A DNA stretch of 64,000 nucleotides from Cryobacterium frigoriphilum (GCF_004403305.1 NZ_SOHE01000056.1:1-64000); one strand, 5' to 3'; shown: positions 26,793 through 35,748, numbered from the stretch's first letter. Notes: generated from the sequence alone by a model not told the origin. Translations and numbers: made by a program.

Positions 26793-27133
26793 GCGTTCTC
26801 ACGCACGACATCGTCACGGCCGTGCTGGTGCTCGCGGGGGCCGCGATGTGCCTTGCGGCCGGGGTCGGACTCATCCGCTTTCCCGACGTGCTCTCGCGCC
26901 TGCACGCGGCGACCAAGCCGCAGATTTTCGGCCTGATGGCCGTGACAGCGGATGTCGCCATCAACAATCTCTCGGTCGGTACCGTGACCCTCGTGGTCGC
27001 GATCGTGGTGTTCCAGGCGCTGACGGCACCCATGGCCGCGCATCTCGTGGGCCGGGCCGCGTACGACACCGAGCACCTGCACCCCGAACTGCTCATCGTG
27101 GATGAGCTGCGCGACCGCCGCGCACCCGACTGA
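26789..27133 (+). CDS. mnhG: Na+/H+ antiporter subunit G
   Basis: 114 residues, three helices, with GLIRFPDVLSRLHAATKPQ, diagnostic of MnhG/PhaG. Last gene of the Mrp operon; a long palindromic intergenic region follows. Confidence 0.93.
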   Translation: MSVLTHDIVTAVLVLAGAAMCLAAGVGLIRFPDVLSRLHAATKPQIFGLMAVTADVAINNLSVGTVTLVVAIVVFQALTAPMAAHLVGRAAYDTEHLHPELLIVDELRDRRAPD

Positions 27134-27170
27134 GGCGGCCGCGTCGCCCGCGGCCTCGCGGCACTCGTCA

Positions 27171-27313
27171 GGTCGGCGTGCACTCGATAGATCGAGTGCT
27201 ACGAGAGCTCACGAGTGCTACGAGAGCGAGCCGACCCGCGAGGTGACTGGCGGCACTCGTTGTGCAAGCGGGCACTCCTTGCACTCAGTGCCGGCTCGCA
27301 CGACAAGTGCCGC
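27171..27313. repeat. Double palindrome after the Mrp operon
   Basis: The 215-bp gap holds two hairpins. The first, bounded by GGTCGGC (27171-27177) and GCCGACC (27230-27236), contains an 18-bp palindrome CACTCGAT-AG-ATCGAGTG (27181-27198) and two copies of CGAGTGCTACGAGAG (27193, 27212). The second pairs GCGGCACTCGTTGTGC (27250-27265) with GCACGACAAGTGCCGC (27298-27313). Likely bidirectional terminator of two convergent operons. Confidence 0.65.
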
Positions 27314-27348
27314 GACCTCCCGCATCCGCTCTCGATCGAGGCTGAACC

Positions 27349-27990
27349 CTATCGGGAGAGGCCGGAGCCGGCGGGGTTGAAGCCGGCGGGCAGCTCGAAC
27401 GGATCCTGCACCCGCGCGGAGCGGTCGGACCGGGCGACGAGTGCGGCCAGCTCGCCGGCGGCACGTTCGATGCGCGCCGGCAGCGTCGCCACGCGACCAC
27501 GGCCGTCACCGCTGCCCCAGTCCTCCGACGCCGCGAACACCGAGGTCGGCACGACGACGGCGTGCAGGTAGGTGAACATCGGCCGCAGCGCGTAATCGAG
27601 GGCGAGCGAGTGCCGCGCCGTGCCGGCGGTCGCCCCAATCAGCACCGGCTGATCGGTGAGCGCGCGGTTGTCGAGCACGTCGAAGAACGACTTGAACAGG
27701 CCGCTGTAACTCGTCGTGAAGATCGGCGTCACGGCGATCAGGCCGTCGGCCGTGGTGACGGCGTCTATCATCGTCTGCAGCCGCGGGCTGGCGAACCCGG
27801 TGAGCATGTTGTTCATCACATCCTGCGCGTAGTCGCGCAGCTCGAAGGTGAGCAACCGAGTCTCGACGTTCTCGTCGTGCAGCCGTGTCAGCGTCGCCGT
27901 GGCGAGCTTGTCGGCAAGCAGCCGGGTCGACGATGGCTGGCTGAGGCCGGCCGAGACCACGGCCAGGGTGCGCACGGTCGGCTCAGGCAC
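27349..27990 (-). CDS. NADPH-dependent FMN reductase (CE1759 family)
   Basis: 213 residues from GTG 27990, which overlaps the stop of the monooxygenase gene by 8 bp; GTG 27975 is an alternative. Flavodoxin-like fold with the N-terminal phosphate loop VSAGLSQPSSTRLL and the TPIFTTSYSGLFKSFFDVLD segment that contacts FMN. It supplies reduced flavin to the LLM-type monooxygenase encoded upstream; the gene pair is recurrent in actinobacteria. The C-terminal 25 residues are Pro/Arg-rich. Confidence 0.85.
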   Translation of the reverse strand: MPEPTVRTLAVVSAGLSQPSSTRLLADKLATATLTRLHDENVETRLLTFELRDYAQDVMNNMLTGFASPRLQTMIDAVTTADGLIAVTPIFTTSYSGLFKSFFDVLDNRALTDQPVLIGATAGTARHSLALDYALRPMFTYLHAVVVPTSVFAASEDWGSGDGRGRVATLPARIERAAGELAALVARSDRSARVQDPFELPAGFNPAGSGLSR

Positions 27991-29155
27991 GGGCCCGACC
28001 GAATGCGGCACCCGTGTGGGCCGGCGCGATGGCCGCGGCGGTGTCGAGGTCGTCACGCCCCGCGGCAGCGGGAACCGTCGCGGCCACCCGGGCGAGGCGC
28101 AGGGATTCGTGAGTGGGGGCATCCGGTACCGTGGCCGGCCGGTTCTTCGCGAACTCGCGGCGCAACACGGGCACGACCTCCTCGCCGAGCAGATCGAGCT
28201 GCTCGAGCACGGTCTTCAGCGGCAGGCCGGCGTGGTCCATCAGCCAGAGCTGGCGCTGGTAATCGCCCACGTAATCCCTGAACCCCAGGGTGCGGTCGAT
28301 GACCTCCTGCGGGCTGCCGACGGTGAGCGGGGTCTGCGAGGTGAAGTCCTCCATGCTTGGGCCGTTGCCGTAGACCGGGGCGTTGTCGAAGTACGGGCGA
28401 AAGTCGCGCTTGGCGTCCTGGGAGTTCTTGCTCATGAACACCTGGCCGCCGAGCCCCACCATGGCCTGGGCGGCGGTGCCGTGGCCGTAGTGCTCGAAGC
28501 GCTGACGGTAGTACCGCACCATCTTCGCGGTGTGTGAGGCCGGCCAGAAAATGTGGTTTGAGAAGAACCCGTCGCCGTAGTACGCGGCCTGCTCGGCAAT
28601 TTCAGGGCTGCGGATGCTGCCGTGCCAGACAAAAGGAGGCACGCCGTCGAGCGGCCGCGGGGTGGATTGGAATCCCTGCAGCGGAGTACGAAACTGGCCC
28701 TCCCAATCGACGGACTCCTCGCGCCAGAGCCGGCGCAGCAGGGCATAGTTCTCGAGCGCGAGCGGAATGCCCTCGCGAATGTCCTTGCCGAACCACGGGT
28801 AGACGGGGCCGGTGTTGCCGCGACCCAGGGTGAGGTCCACTCGGCCGTCGGCGAGGTGCTGCAGCATGGCGAAGTCCTCGGCGATCTTGACCGGGTCGTT
28901 CGTGGTGATCAGTGTCGTCGCGGTCGAGAGGATGATCCGGGAGGTTTGCCCGGCGATGTAGCCGAGCAGGGTGGTCGGCGACGACGGGACGAACGGCGGG
29001 TTGTGGTGCTCGCCGGTGGCGAAGACGTCGAGACCGACTTCCTCTACCTTCTGGGCGATGGCGACCATGGCCTTGATCCGGGCGTTCTCGGTCGGGGTGT
29101 CACCCGTGGTGGGATCCGTGGTTCTGTCTCCGACCGTGAAGATTCCGAACTGCAT
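27983..29155 (-). CDS. LLM-class flavin-dependent oxidoreductase (luciferase-like)
   Basis: 390 residues from ATG 29155. The frame is open from TTG 29167, but GGAGG at 29161-29165 is the Shine-Dalgarno for the ATG. TIM-barrel bacterial luciferase family, with MQFGIFTVGDR, the FATGEHHNPPFVPSSP active-site loop, RVDLTLGRGNTGP and a substrate/flavin loop WHGSIRSPE. It matches the CE1758-type group, which oxidises an unknown substrate with FMNH2 from the reductase encoded next. The upstream 200 bp shared with glyA holds an AT-rich stretch (TGTATATAAA, 29184-29193) that probably contains its promoter. Confidence 0.88.
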   Translation of the reverse strand: MQFGIFTVGDRTTDPTTGDTPTENARIKAMVAIAQKVEEVGLDVFATGEHHNPPFVPSSPTTLLGYIAGQTSRIILSTATTLITTNDPVKIAEDFAMLQHLADGRVDLTLGRGNTGPVYPWFGKDIREGIPLALENYALLRRLWREESVDWEGQFRTPLQGFQSTPRPLDGVPPFVWHGSIRSPEIAEQAAYYGDGFFSNHIFWPASHTAKMVRYYRQRFEHYGHGTAAQAMVGLGGQVFMSKNSQDAKRDFRPYFDNAPVYGNGPSMEDFTSQTPLTVGSPQEVIDRTLGFRDYVGDYQRQLWLMDHAGLPLKTVLEQLDLLGEEVVPVLRREFAKNRPATVPDAPTHESLRLARVAATVPAAAGRDDLDTAAAIAPAHTGAAFGRARA

Positions 29156-29235
29156 ACCAGCCTCCAAATTTCAATGCGTCTGCATGTATATAAATCCTAA
29201 CGGCAGAGCACCCGACGCTATTCCCGGTTGACGGC

Positions 29236-29244
29236 TGATATGCT
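29236..29244 (+). promoter_or_regulatory. Extended -10 of glyA (TGA-TATGCT)
   Basis: TG-N-TATGCT gives a start near 29251, directly before the riboswitch. Confidence 0.5.
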
Positions 29245-29250
29245 GGCCGA

Positions 29251-29345
29251 GTCGCAACTGGCGTAGCACGAAGATGGGTCACCATTGGGGAGCGACTGAC
29301 ACGGTTAGTGGCCGCACGCCTGGGCCGCAACATCCATTTATTAAG
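29251..29345 (+). ncRNA. ZTP riboswitch (pfl motif) upstream of glyA
   Basis: The leader has the conserved blocks of the ZTP/ZMP riboswitch in order: ACTGGCG (29257-29263), a short hairpin TGGGTCACCA (29275-29284), GGGGAGC (29287-29293), and the 3' block CCGCACGCCTGGGC (29312-29325) that forms the pseudoknot. The Shine-Dalgarno AAGGAG follows at 29343-29348. Members of this class sense ZTP, which builds up when 10-formyl-THF is short, and commonly control glyA, folD and purH. Whether control here is translational or by termination is unclear; I see no strong terminator. Confidence 0.82.
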
Positions 29346-29354
29346 GAGAACTCC

Positions 29355-30647
29355 GTGCCTGATTCCGCTACCGCTCTGAAATCGACCTTCAACGAACCCC
29401 TCGAAGTTGTCGACCCCGAGATCGCCGCCGTTCTGGAGCAGGAGCTCGGACGTCAGCGCGACTACCTCGAAATGATCGCGAGCGAGAACTTCGTTCCGCG
29501 CGCCGTGCTGCAGTCGCAGGGCTCCGTGCTCACCAACAAGTACGCCGAGGGATACCCGGGCCGCCGCTATTACGGTGGCTGCGAGTACGTCGACGTTGCG
29601 GAGCAGCTCGCCATCGACCGTGCCAAGAGCCTCTTCGGCGCAGCGTACGCAAACGTGCAGCCGCACTCCGGCGCCACCGCGAACGCCGCCGTGCTCTCCG
29701 CCATTGCCACGCCCGGTGACACCATCCTCGGCCTGGAACTGGCCCACGGCGGCCACCTCACCCACGGCATGAAGCTCAACTTCTCCGGCAAGCTCTACAA
29801 CCCGGTCGCCTACGGTGTCGACCCCGAGACCTTCCGCGTCGACATGGATTCCGTACGCGACGCCGCGATCGCCCACAAGCCCAAGGTGATCATCGCCGGC
29901 TGGTCGGCGTACCCGCGTCACCTCGACTTCGAGGCCTTCCGCGCGATCGCCGACGAGGTCGGCGCCCTGCTCTGGGTGGACATGGCCCACTTCGCCGGGC
30001 TGGTCGCCGCCGGCCTGCACCCCTCGCCCGTGCCCTACGCCGACGTCGTGTCGAGCACCGTGCACAAGACCCTCGCCGGCCCGCGCTCGGGCTTCATCCT
30101 CTCGCGCGACATGGCGCTGGCGAAGAAGCTCAACTCGAACGTGTTCCCCGGCCAGCAGGGCGGCCCGCTCATGCACGTGATCGCCGCCAAGGCCACCGCG
30201 TTCAAGCTCGCCGCCGAGCCGGAGTTCAAGGAACGCCAGGAGCGCACCCTGCGCGGTGCCAGCATCCTCGCGGCCCGCCTCACCGCCGACGACTCGAAGG
30301 CACACGGCATCGACGTGCTCACGGGCGGCACCGACGTGCACCTCGTGCTCGCCGACCTGCGCCACTCCGAGATCAACGGCCAGCAGGCCGAAGATGCCCT
30401 GCACGAGGTCGGCATCACCGTCAACCGCAACTCGGTGCCGTTCGACCCGCGCCCGCCGATGGTCACCTCGGGCCTCCGGATCGGCACGCCCGCCCTGGCC
30501 ACCCGCGGATTCGGCGACGCTGAGTTCACCGAGGTCTCCGACGTCATCGCCGAGGCCCTCAAGCCCGGCGCCGACGTCGCCGCCCTGCGCGCCCGCGTCG
30601 GCGTGCTCACCCAGGCCTTCCCGCTCTACACCGGCCTGCAGCAGTAA
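29355..30647 (+). CDS. glyA: Serine hydroxymethyltransferase
   Basis: 430 residues from GTG 29355, placed 6 nt after AAGGAG. PLP enzyme converting serine and THF to glycine and methylene-THF. Conserved blocks: [58 protein letters not shown], and PLP-lysine Lys238 in [14 protein letters not shown]. Full length. A ZTP riboswitch precedes it and folD follows, so folate one-carbon flux is locally organised. Confidence 0.97.
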   Translation: MPDSATALKSTFNEPLEVVDPEIAAVLEQELGRQRDYLEMIASENFVPRAVLQSQGSVLTNKYAEGYPGRRYYGGCEYVDVAEQLAIDRAKSLFGAAYANVQPHSGATANAAVLSAIATPGDTILGLELAHGGHLTHGMKLNFSGKLYNPVAYGVDPETFRVDMDSVRDAAIAHKPKVIIAGWSAYPRHLDFEAFRAIADEVGALLWVDMAHFAGLVAAGLHPSPVPYADVVSSTVHKTLAGPRSGFILSRDMALAKKLNSNVFPGQQGGPLMHVIAAKATAFKLAAEPEFKERQERTLRGASILAARLTADDSKAHGIDVLTGGTDVHLVLADLRHSEINGQQAEDALHEVGITVNRNSVPFDPRPPMVTSGLRIGTPALATRGFGDAEFTEVSDVIAEALKPGADVAALRARVGVLTQAFPLYTGLQQ

Positions 30648-30661
30648 CACACCCTCGCCCC

Positions 30662-30748
30662 CGTACCATTCGACGGAGTGAGACCTCTCAACATCGGTAA
30701 ACGGATGTTGTGGGCCGTCTTGCCGGTCAATCTCCGTCGAATGGTACG
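30662..30748. repeat. Long palindrome between glyA and folD
   Basis: Perfect 17-bp arms CGTACCATTCGACGGAG (30662-30678) and CTCCGTCGAATGGTACG (30732-30748), with a second stem CAACATC/GATGTTG inside (30689-30695 / 30704-30710). Likely limits read-through from glyA. Confidence 0.75.
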
Positions 30749-30807
30749 CGCGAACTCGACGGCCGCGACCCGATCGCCCGCTTCTGAAACACAGTTAGGA
30801 ACCAGCC

Positions 30808-31692
30808 ATGACGGCCATTACCCTCGACGGTGTCGCCACCGCGACCGCTCTCAAGTCCGAGCTGCGCGACCGCGTTGTCGCGCTGCGCGCCCAGGGCGTC
30901 GTGCCAGGGCTTGCCACCCTGCTCGTCGGTGACGACCCGGGATCGCGCCTGTACGTCGCCGGCAAGCACAAGGACTGCGCCGAGGTCGGCATCGAAAGCC
31001 TGCGCATCGACCTGCCCGGCTCCGCGACGAGCGCCGACGTGCGTGCGGCGATCAAGGACCTCAACTCGAGCCGCGAGGTCACCGGCTACATCATCCAGCT
31101 GCCGCTTCCGGTGGGCCACAACGAGAACGCGATGCTCGAGCTGATCGACCCGGCCAAAGACGCCGACGGCCTGCACCCGACCAACCTCGGTCGTCTGGTA
31201 CTCGGCATCGAGGGCAATCTGCGGTCGCCGCTGCCCTGCACCCCGGCCGGAATCGTCGAGCTGCTGCGCCGCTACTCGGTGCCGATCGTCGGCCAGAAGG
31301 TTGTCGTCGTCGGACGCGGGCTCACCGTTGGCCGCCCGCTCGGGCTGCTGTTCACGCGCAAGGGCCTCGACGCGACGGTCACCCTGACCCACTCCCGCAC
31401 CGTGGATCTGGCCGGCGAGGTGCGCCGCGCCGACATCGTTGTGGCCGCCGTCGGCGTGCCGCACCTGATCGAGGCCGACTGGGTCAAGCCCGGCGCGGCC
31501 GTGCTCGACGTGGGCATCACCCGGGTTGCCGGCGTCGACGGCGGCAAGAGCCGACTGCTCGGCGATGTGCACCCCGACGTCGCATCCGTCGCCGGCTACC
31601 TGTCGCCGAACCCGCGCGGCGTCGGCCCGATGACCCGCGCGATGCTCGTGAGCAACGTGGTCAAGGCCGCCGAGCAGTCCCTCACCGCGTAA
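30808..31692 (+). CDS. folD: Methylene-THF dehydrogenase / methenyl-THF cyclohydrolase
   Basis: 294 residues. Bifunctional enzyme linking methylene-THF and 10-formyl-THF. Catalytic Lys53 in the YVAGK motif, [42 protein letters not shown], and the NADP-binding [11 protein letters not shown] are all present. It lies 160 bp after glyA with a palindrome between, so may have its own promoter. With purU it sets the 10-formyl-THF pool. Confidence 0.97.
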   Translation: MTAITLDGVATATALKSELRDRVVALRAQGVVPGLATLLVGDDPGSRLYVAGKHKDCAEVGIESLRIDLPGSATSADVRAAIKDLNSSREVTGYIIQLPLPVGHNENAMLELIDPAKDADGLHPTNLGRLVLGIEGNLRSPLPCTPAGIVELLRRYSVPIVGQKVVVVGRGLTVGRPLGLLFTRKGLDATVTLTHSRTVDLAGEVRRADIVVAAVGVPHLIEADWVKPGAAVLDVGITRVAGVDGGKSRLLGDVHPDVASVAGYLSPNPRGVGPMTRAMLVSNVVKAAEQSLTA

Positions 31693-31780
31693 GCCGAATC
31701 CGGCTCGCCGCGGCCGGGCAGCCGGCGGCGTCGGCCAACTGGCCCGGCCGGGCGGCCCGCAGGGCGACCTGGCCGGCGCC

Positions 31781-31876
31781 GTGGCGAATTCAGGAAATCG
31801 GCCAGTGCTGCCGGCCGCGACCGCGCAACTCCGGGGTCCGGGCCCCGCGCGGCCGACGATCTCCTGAATTAGCCAC
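31781..31876. repeat. Imperfect palindrome downstream of folD
   Basis: The roughly 270-bp gap between convergent folD and the carbonic-anhydrase-like gene holds arms GTGGCGAATTCAGGA (31781-31795) and TCCTGAATTAGCCAC (31862-31876) around GC-rich stems (GGCCGCG / CGCGGCC). No ORF is supported. Confidence 0.65.
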
Positions 31877-31963
31877 GGGCCGCGTTAGCCACGAGCCACA
31901 GTGATCACCGGATGCCACGGGGCCGAGCCGGTCCGCGGCATCCGTCGGCACATGCCCGGCAGA

Positions 31964-32500
31964 TCAGGCCAGGGCGGCCTCGTGAGCGGCCTTGTGCCCG
32001 AGGTAATTGTCGGCGTTGTGACGGATGCCGGCGATCTCGTCGTCGCTCAGCTCGCGTCGTACCTTGGCCGGCACCCCGGCCACGAGGGATCCGGGCGGCA
32101 CGATCGTGCCCTCGAGCACGACCGCTCCGGCCGCGACGAGTGAGCCGGTGCCGATGACGGCGCCGTTCATGATCGTCGACGCCATGCCGACGAGCACGTT
32201 GTCTTCGATGGTGCAGCCGTGCAGTACCGCGCCGTGGCCGACGGAGACGCCCTCGCCGAGGGTCAGCGGGTAGCCGTGGTCGACGTGGCACGACACGTTG
32301 TCCTGCAGGTTGGAGCGGGCACCAATCGTGATGGCCTCGCTTTCGGCGCGCAGCACGGTGTTGTACCAGACGCTGGCCTGGTCGTGCAGAATCACGTGTC
32401 CCACGATCACGGCGCCGGGCGCCACGAAGGCGGAGTCGGCCACGCTCGGCGCGGGCAGGTCGGGGAGTGAAATGAGGCGGGCTGCGGAGTCAACGGTCAT
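31964..32500 (-). CDS. Gamma-carbonic-anhydrase-like hexapeptide protein
   Basis: 178 residues forming a left-handed beta helix, with [LIV]GxxxxI-type hexapeptides from about 25 to 145. The metal-site histidines of the gamma class are present: His in SCHVDHGYP and in VGHGAVLHGC. Closest groups are YrdA/PaaY/CaiE-type proteins, some of which bind Zn without carbonic anhydrase activity. ATG 32500 overlaps the LysR gene stop by 4 bp (ATGA), so it is translated with the regulator. Confidence 0.85.
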   Translation of the reverse strand: MTVDSAARLISLPDLPAPSVADSAFVAPGAVIVGHVILHDQASVWYNTVLRAESEAITIGARSNLQDNVSCHVDHGYPLTLGEGVSVGHGAVLHGCTIEDNVLVGMASTIMNGAVIGTGSLVAAGAVVLEGTIVPPGSLVAGVPAKVRRELSDDEIAGIRHNADNYLGHKAAHEAALA

Positions 32501-33417
32501 GGCGTCAGCCTACTGGGCAGCCTGCTGGCTTCGGCCACGGCCACGAGTTCGGCGAGCACCCGCCGCACCGAGGCCCGCGCGAGAGCCTCCGGCCGACTCA
32601 GTACATCGATCTGGCGTGCGACCCTCAGCTCACGGAACGGCACGAGCACCACGCCCGATCCCTGCCGCGGCGCCATCGTGTACCGCGGCAGCAGGGCGAT
32701 CGCCGCCCCGGTCGCGACGACGGATGCCGCCACAAAGAACTCATTGATGTGGTGCGCAACGCGAAGTGGCTGGCCGGCCGCCGCCGCGACGACGTTGACG
32801 GCCTCCGCGAGCGGATACCCCGGGTGCCCGGTGACCCACGCCTCGCCCCGCACGTCGTCGACGGAGAGGCTCGCCTGCGCCGCGAGCCGGTGCCCGACCG
32901 GCAGGGCAACGTCCAGCGGCTCACGCAGCAGCGGGGTCACGCTGACGGTCGCCGGCCACGTCTGCTCGTGCGGCACCCGGTGCGCGATCACGAGGTCGTA
33001 GTCGGCGACGAGCGCCGAGAAGTGCTCGCGCGCCACGTCTTCGTCCCCGCATTCGACCGTGGGCCCGCCGAGCTGTCCGAGGCGGGCGATGAGCGGCCCG
33101 AACCAGGCGAGGCCGGCGCTGTGAAAGGCGCTGAGCGTCACCGGCAGGCCCGAATCACTGTGAAACCGCGCTACCGCTTCGTCGGCCCGCGCGATGGCCG
33201 TCGAGACCTCCGCCGCGGCCGCGGCGAGGGCCACTCCGGCCGGGGTCAGCGCGAGTCGGCGCCCGCGTTTCTCGGTCAGGGCGACGCCCGCGTGGCGTTC
33301 CAGCGCGCTGAGCTGCTGAGACACGGCCGAGGAAGACACGTGCAGCGCCCGGGCGACGGCCGCCACGCTTCCACGGTCGCCGAGTTCGCGCAGCACGGCC
33401 AGTTGGCGAATTTGCAT
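32497..33417 (-). CDS. LysR family transcriptional regulator
   Basis: 306 residues. N-terminal winged helix (LAVLRELGDRGSVAAVARALHVSSSAVSQQLSALERHAGVAL) and a type 2 periplasmic-binding effector domain. Divergent from the DMT exporter gene (72 bp between starts) and cotranscribed with the carbonic-anhydrase-like gene. By position it should control the exporter in response to a metabolite. The ligand is unknown. Confidence 0.88.
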   Translation of the reverse strand: MQIRQLAVLRELGDRGSVAAVARALHVSSSAVSQQLSALERHAGVALTEKRGRRLALTPAGVALAAAAAEVSTAIARADEAVARFHSDSGLPVTLSAFHSAGLAWFGPLIARLGQLGGPTVECGDEDVAREHFSALVADYDLVIAHRVPHEQTWPATVSVTPLLREPLDVALPVGHRLAAQASLSVDDVRGEAWVTGHPGYPLAEAVNVVAAAAGQPLRVAHHINEFFVAASVVATGAAIALLPRYTMAPRQGSGVVLVPFRELRVARQIDVLSRPEALARASVRRVLAELVAVAEASRLPSRLTP

Positions 33418-33454
33418 AAGTTCAGGCTAAAGCATCCGTTCACAAAGTGGCATC

Positions 33455-33460
33455 TAGACT
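33455..33460 (+). promoter_or_regulatory. -10 box TAGACT before a mini-ORF and the DMT gene
   Basis: TAGACT ends 6 nt before ATG 33467, the usual leaderless spacing in this genome, but that ATG opens an 8-codon ORF rather than the exporter gene. Confidence 0.55.
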
Positions 33461-33466
33461 TAATAG

Positions 33467-33493
33467 ATGCCGCCCGCCACGCTTGCCCCATGA
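33467..33493 (+). CDS. Possible 8-codon leader ORF (MPPATLAP)
   Basis: A leaderless ATG at 33467 opens a frame that ends TGA at 33491-33493, overlapping the ATG of the exporter gene (ATGA at 33490). This would load ribosomes by leaderless initiation and hand them on by coupling, since the exporter has no Shine-Dalgarno. Confidence 0.4.
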   Translation: MPPATLAP

Positions 33494-34416
33494 CGACGAT
33501 CTCGACCCTGACCCGCCCGCGCCCGCCAGTTCTTGGGCGCTATCGAGTCGACCTCGTGCTGCTGCTCGTTGCCGTGGTCTGGGGCGGCAGCTATCTCAGC
33601 GCGAAGGTGCTGACCGACCAGGCGAGTGTCACTGCCGTGCTCGCGCTGCGCTTCTTGGTCGCGGCCCTCGCCCTCGTCATCGTCTGGATGGTGCGGCGTG
33701 AACGGATGCCCTCCCGTCGCGCCCTCGGGGTCGGCGTGCTGCTCGGGGTGACGCAGTCGAGCATCCTCTGGCTGGAGACGCAGGGAGTGGCATTCACCTC
33801 GGCCACGAATGCGGGCCTCATCATCAGCCTCACGATCATCCTCACGCCGGTGCTCGAGTCGGTTGCGGCGCGCCGTTGGCTGCCGCGCCCCTTTTTCGTG
33901 GCCGCGGTGCTCGCGGTCGTCGGGGTGGCCCTGCTCGTGTCGGGTAACGGCTTTCAGGCGCCGAACGTCGGTGACGTGCTGATTCTCGCCGCCGCGCTCG
34001 TGCGAGCACTGCACGTCACGATGATGGGCCACCTCACCCGCGGTCGTCCGGACAGCACGATCACCCTCACGCTGCCGCAGGCGTTCGTGGGTGCCGTCGT
34101 GTTCACCGCGTTCGACCTGCCGGGGCTCGTGGCGGCCGTCACGACGTTCGACCTCGCGGCCTGGCTCGGGGTGCTCTACCTTGGTCTGGCCTGCAGCGTC
34201 TTCGCGTTTCTGGCCCAGATGTGGGCGATTCGGCGCACCTCGGCGGCCCGGGCGAGCCTGCTCATGGGCACCGAGCCGATCTGGGCGGTGCTCGTGGGCG
34301 TGTCGCTGGGCAGTGAGACCCTCGGCGTGCTCGGCGCCGTCGGCGCGGCGCTCATCATCGTCGGCACGTTCTGGGGCCAGCGCATCGAGGCCACTCACCG
34401 CCTGCGGGCCCGTTAG
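33490..34416 (+). CDS. EamA/DMT family exporter
   Basis: 308 residues, ten helices in two EamA repeats. The first has LLVAVVWGGSYLSAKVLTD, and the second ends in LLMGTEPIWAVLVGVSLGSETLG. Drug/metabolite transporter superfamily; members export amino acids, purines or other metabolites. ATG 33490 gives a normal N-terminus; longer readings would run into the LysR gene. Probably regulated by the divergent LysR protein. Confidence 0.86.
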   Translation: MTTISTLTRPRPPVLGRYRVDLVLLLVAVVWGGSYLSAKVLTDQASVTAVLALRFLVAALALVIVWMVRRERMPSRRALGVGVLLGVTQSSILWLETQGVAFTSATNAGLIISLTIILTPVLESVAARRWLPRPFFVAAVLAVVGVALLVSGNGFQAPNVGDVLILAAALVRALHVTMMGHLTRGRPDSTITLTLPQAFVGAVVFTAFDLPGLVAAVTTFDLAAWLGVLYLGLACSVFAFLAQMWAIRRTSAARASLLMGTEPIWAVLVGVSLGSETLGVLGAVGAALIIVGTFWGQRIEATHRLRAR

Positions 34417-34446
34417 TGCGGCCGGCCGGCCGGCCGCGACGGATGC

Positions 34447-34526
34447 CCGGGCGCAGGTTCGGTACGCGGGCGCAGATTGTAACGTGCGCCCGGGCGACCC
34501 GGGCGACCCGGGCGACCCGGGCGACC
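34447..34526. repeat. GGGCGCAGGTT-type palindrome plus 9-bp tandem repeat
   Basis: CCGGGCGCAGGTT (from 34448) and the hairpin GGGCGCA / TGCGCCC (34468-34474 / 34485-34491) belong to the family seen at 38971-39032. Four exact copies of CGGGCGACC follow at 34491-34526. The repeat lies between the convergent DMT and galK genes. Confidence 0.75.
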
Positions 34527-34575
34527 CGGGCCGCGCGGGAGAGCCCCATGCGCGCCACCCTGATGGTGCCCCGCG

Positions 34576-35748
34576 TCAGGCCTCGCGCGCGGCCCCGCCT
34601 GCCGCGCGCACCACGAAGGTGTCGGGCGTGGCGTAGCCGTCGAGAGCAAATGCCGCCTGCACGGCAACAGCTACCGCCGGAATCAGGTCACGCGGCACGA
34701 GCGCGATGGCCGAACCGCCGAAGCCACCCCCGGTCATGCGTGCCCCGATGGCGCCGGCGCCGCGCGCGGTCGTGACCGCGAGGTCGAGCTGCGGCACCGA
34801 AATCTCAAAGTCATCACGCATCGACAGATGGGACGCGTCGAGCAGGGGGCCGATCGTGCCTGGACCGAGCACGCGCAGGGCGCGCACGGTGTCGAGGACA
34901 CGCTGATTCTCGGTCACGATGTGGCGCACCCGACGAAACGTCTCGTCGTCGAGCACATCGGCGGCGCGCGGAAGGTCGTCGACGTGCACCTCGCGCAGGC
35001 TCGGCACTCCCAGCAGCCGGGCACCGGTCTCACATGACGTGCGCCGCGCCGCGTAACCGCCGGTCGCGTGGTCGTGGCTGACCTTGGTGTCGATGATCAG
35101 CAGTTCGAGACCCGCCGGATCGAAGCCGAGCTCAATCACCTCGGCTTCGAGGCTGCGGCAGTCCAGAAACACGGCGGAGTCGGCCTGCCCGAGCAGCGAT
35201 GCTGACTGGTCCATGATTCCGGTGGGTGCGCCTACCGCCCGGTTCTCGGCGAGTTGGCCGACCTTGGCCAGGGTTGCCCGGTCGAGGCCGAGGCCCCACA
35301 CATCGTTGAGCGCGAGCGCCACGGCGCTTTCGATCGCCGCCGAGGACGACAGGCCGGCCCCGATCGGCACATCGGAGTCGATGTAGGCTTCGAAGCCGGG
35401 CATGGCCGTGAGGTCGGCGCCGAATTGGCCGAGGGCCCATGCCACGCCGAGCGGATACGCGGACCAACCGGCGAAGTTCTCGGGAAACAGTTCGTCGAGC
35501 GACATCTCGACCGCCTCGCCGCCGAACGAGCTCGCCACGCGCACCGTGCGGTCGGTGCGGGTGGAGAGGGCCACGACCGTGCGGCGGTCGATGGCGAACG
35601 GCAGCACGAAGCCACCGTTGTAGTCGGTGTGCTCACCGATCAGGTTGACCCGCCCGGGCGCCGACCAGATTCCGGCGGGAGCATGGTTGAATCGGCTTTC
35701 GAAGCCGGCCTGCACGGCACTGAGGGCGGCCTGGTGCAGCGGGCTCAT
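34576..35748 (-). CDS. galK: Galactokinase
   Basis: 390 residues. GHMP kinase with the galactose signature APGRVNLIGEHTDYNGGFVLP (about 31-51), the ATP loop PIGAGLSSSAAIESA and the C-terminal GARMTGGGFGGSAIAL. Phosphorylates galactose to Gal-1-P in the Leloir pathway. ATG 35748 overlaps the galT stop by 4 bp, so galT-galK form one operon. A repeat element follows. Confidence 0.96.
   Translation of the reverse strand: MSPLHQAALSAVQAGFESRFNHAPAGIWSAPGRVNLIGEHTDYNGGFVLPFAIDRRTVVALSTRTDRTVRVASSFGGEAVEMSLDELFPENFAGWSAYPLGVAWALGQFGADLTAMPGFEAYIDSDVPIGAGLSSSAAIESAVALALNDVWGLGLDRATLAKVGQLAENRAVGAPTGIMDQSASLLGQADSAVFLDCRSLEAEVIELGFDPAGLELLIIDTKVSHDHATGGYAARRTSCETGARLLGVPSLREVHVDDLPRAADVLDDETFRRVRHIVTENQRVLDTVRALRVLGPGTIGPLLDASHLSMRDDFEISVPQLDLAVTTARGAGAIGARMTGGGFGGSAIALVPRDLIPAVAVAVQAAFALDGYATPDTFVVRAAGGAAREA

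Noticed and set aside
29100..30650. 516-codon frame antisense to glyA
   Set aside because: Gly/Val/Asp/Glu/Arg-rich shadow without motifs; glyA is certain.
32749..34416. Long reading of the DMT exporter from 32749
   Set aside because: The extension lies antisense to the LysR gene; ATG 33490 gives the normal length and first helix.
34491..34526. 9-bp repeat array as a CRISPR
   Set aside because: Units are contiguous with no spacers, so it is a simple tandem repeat.
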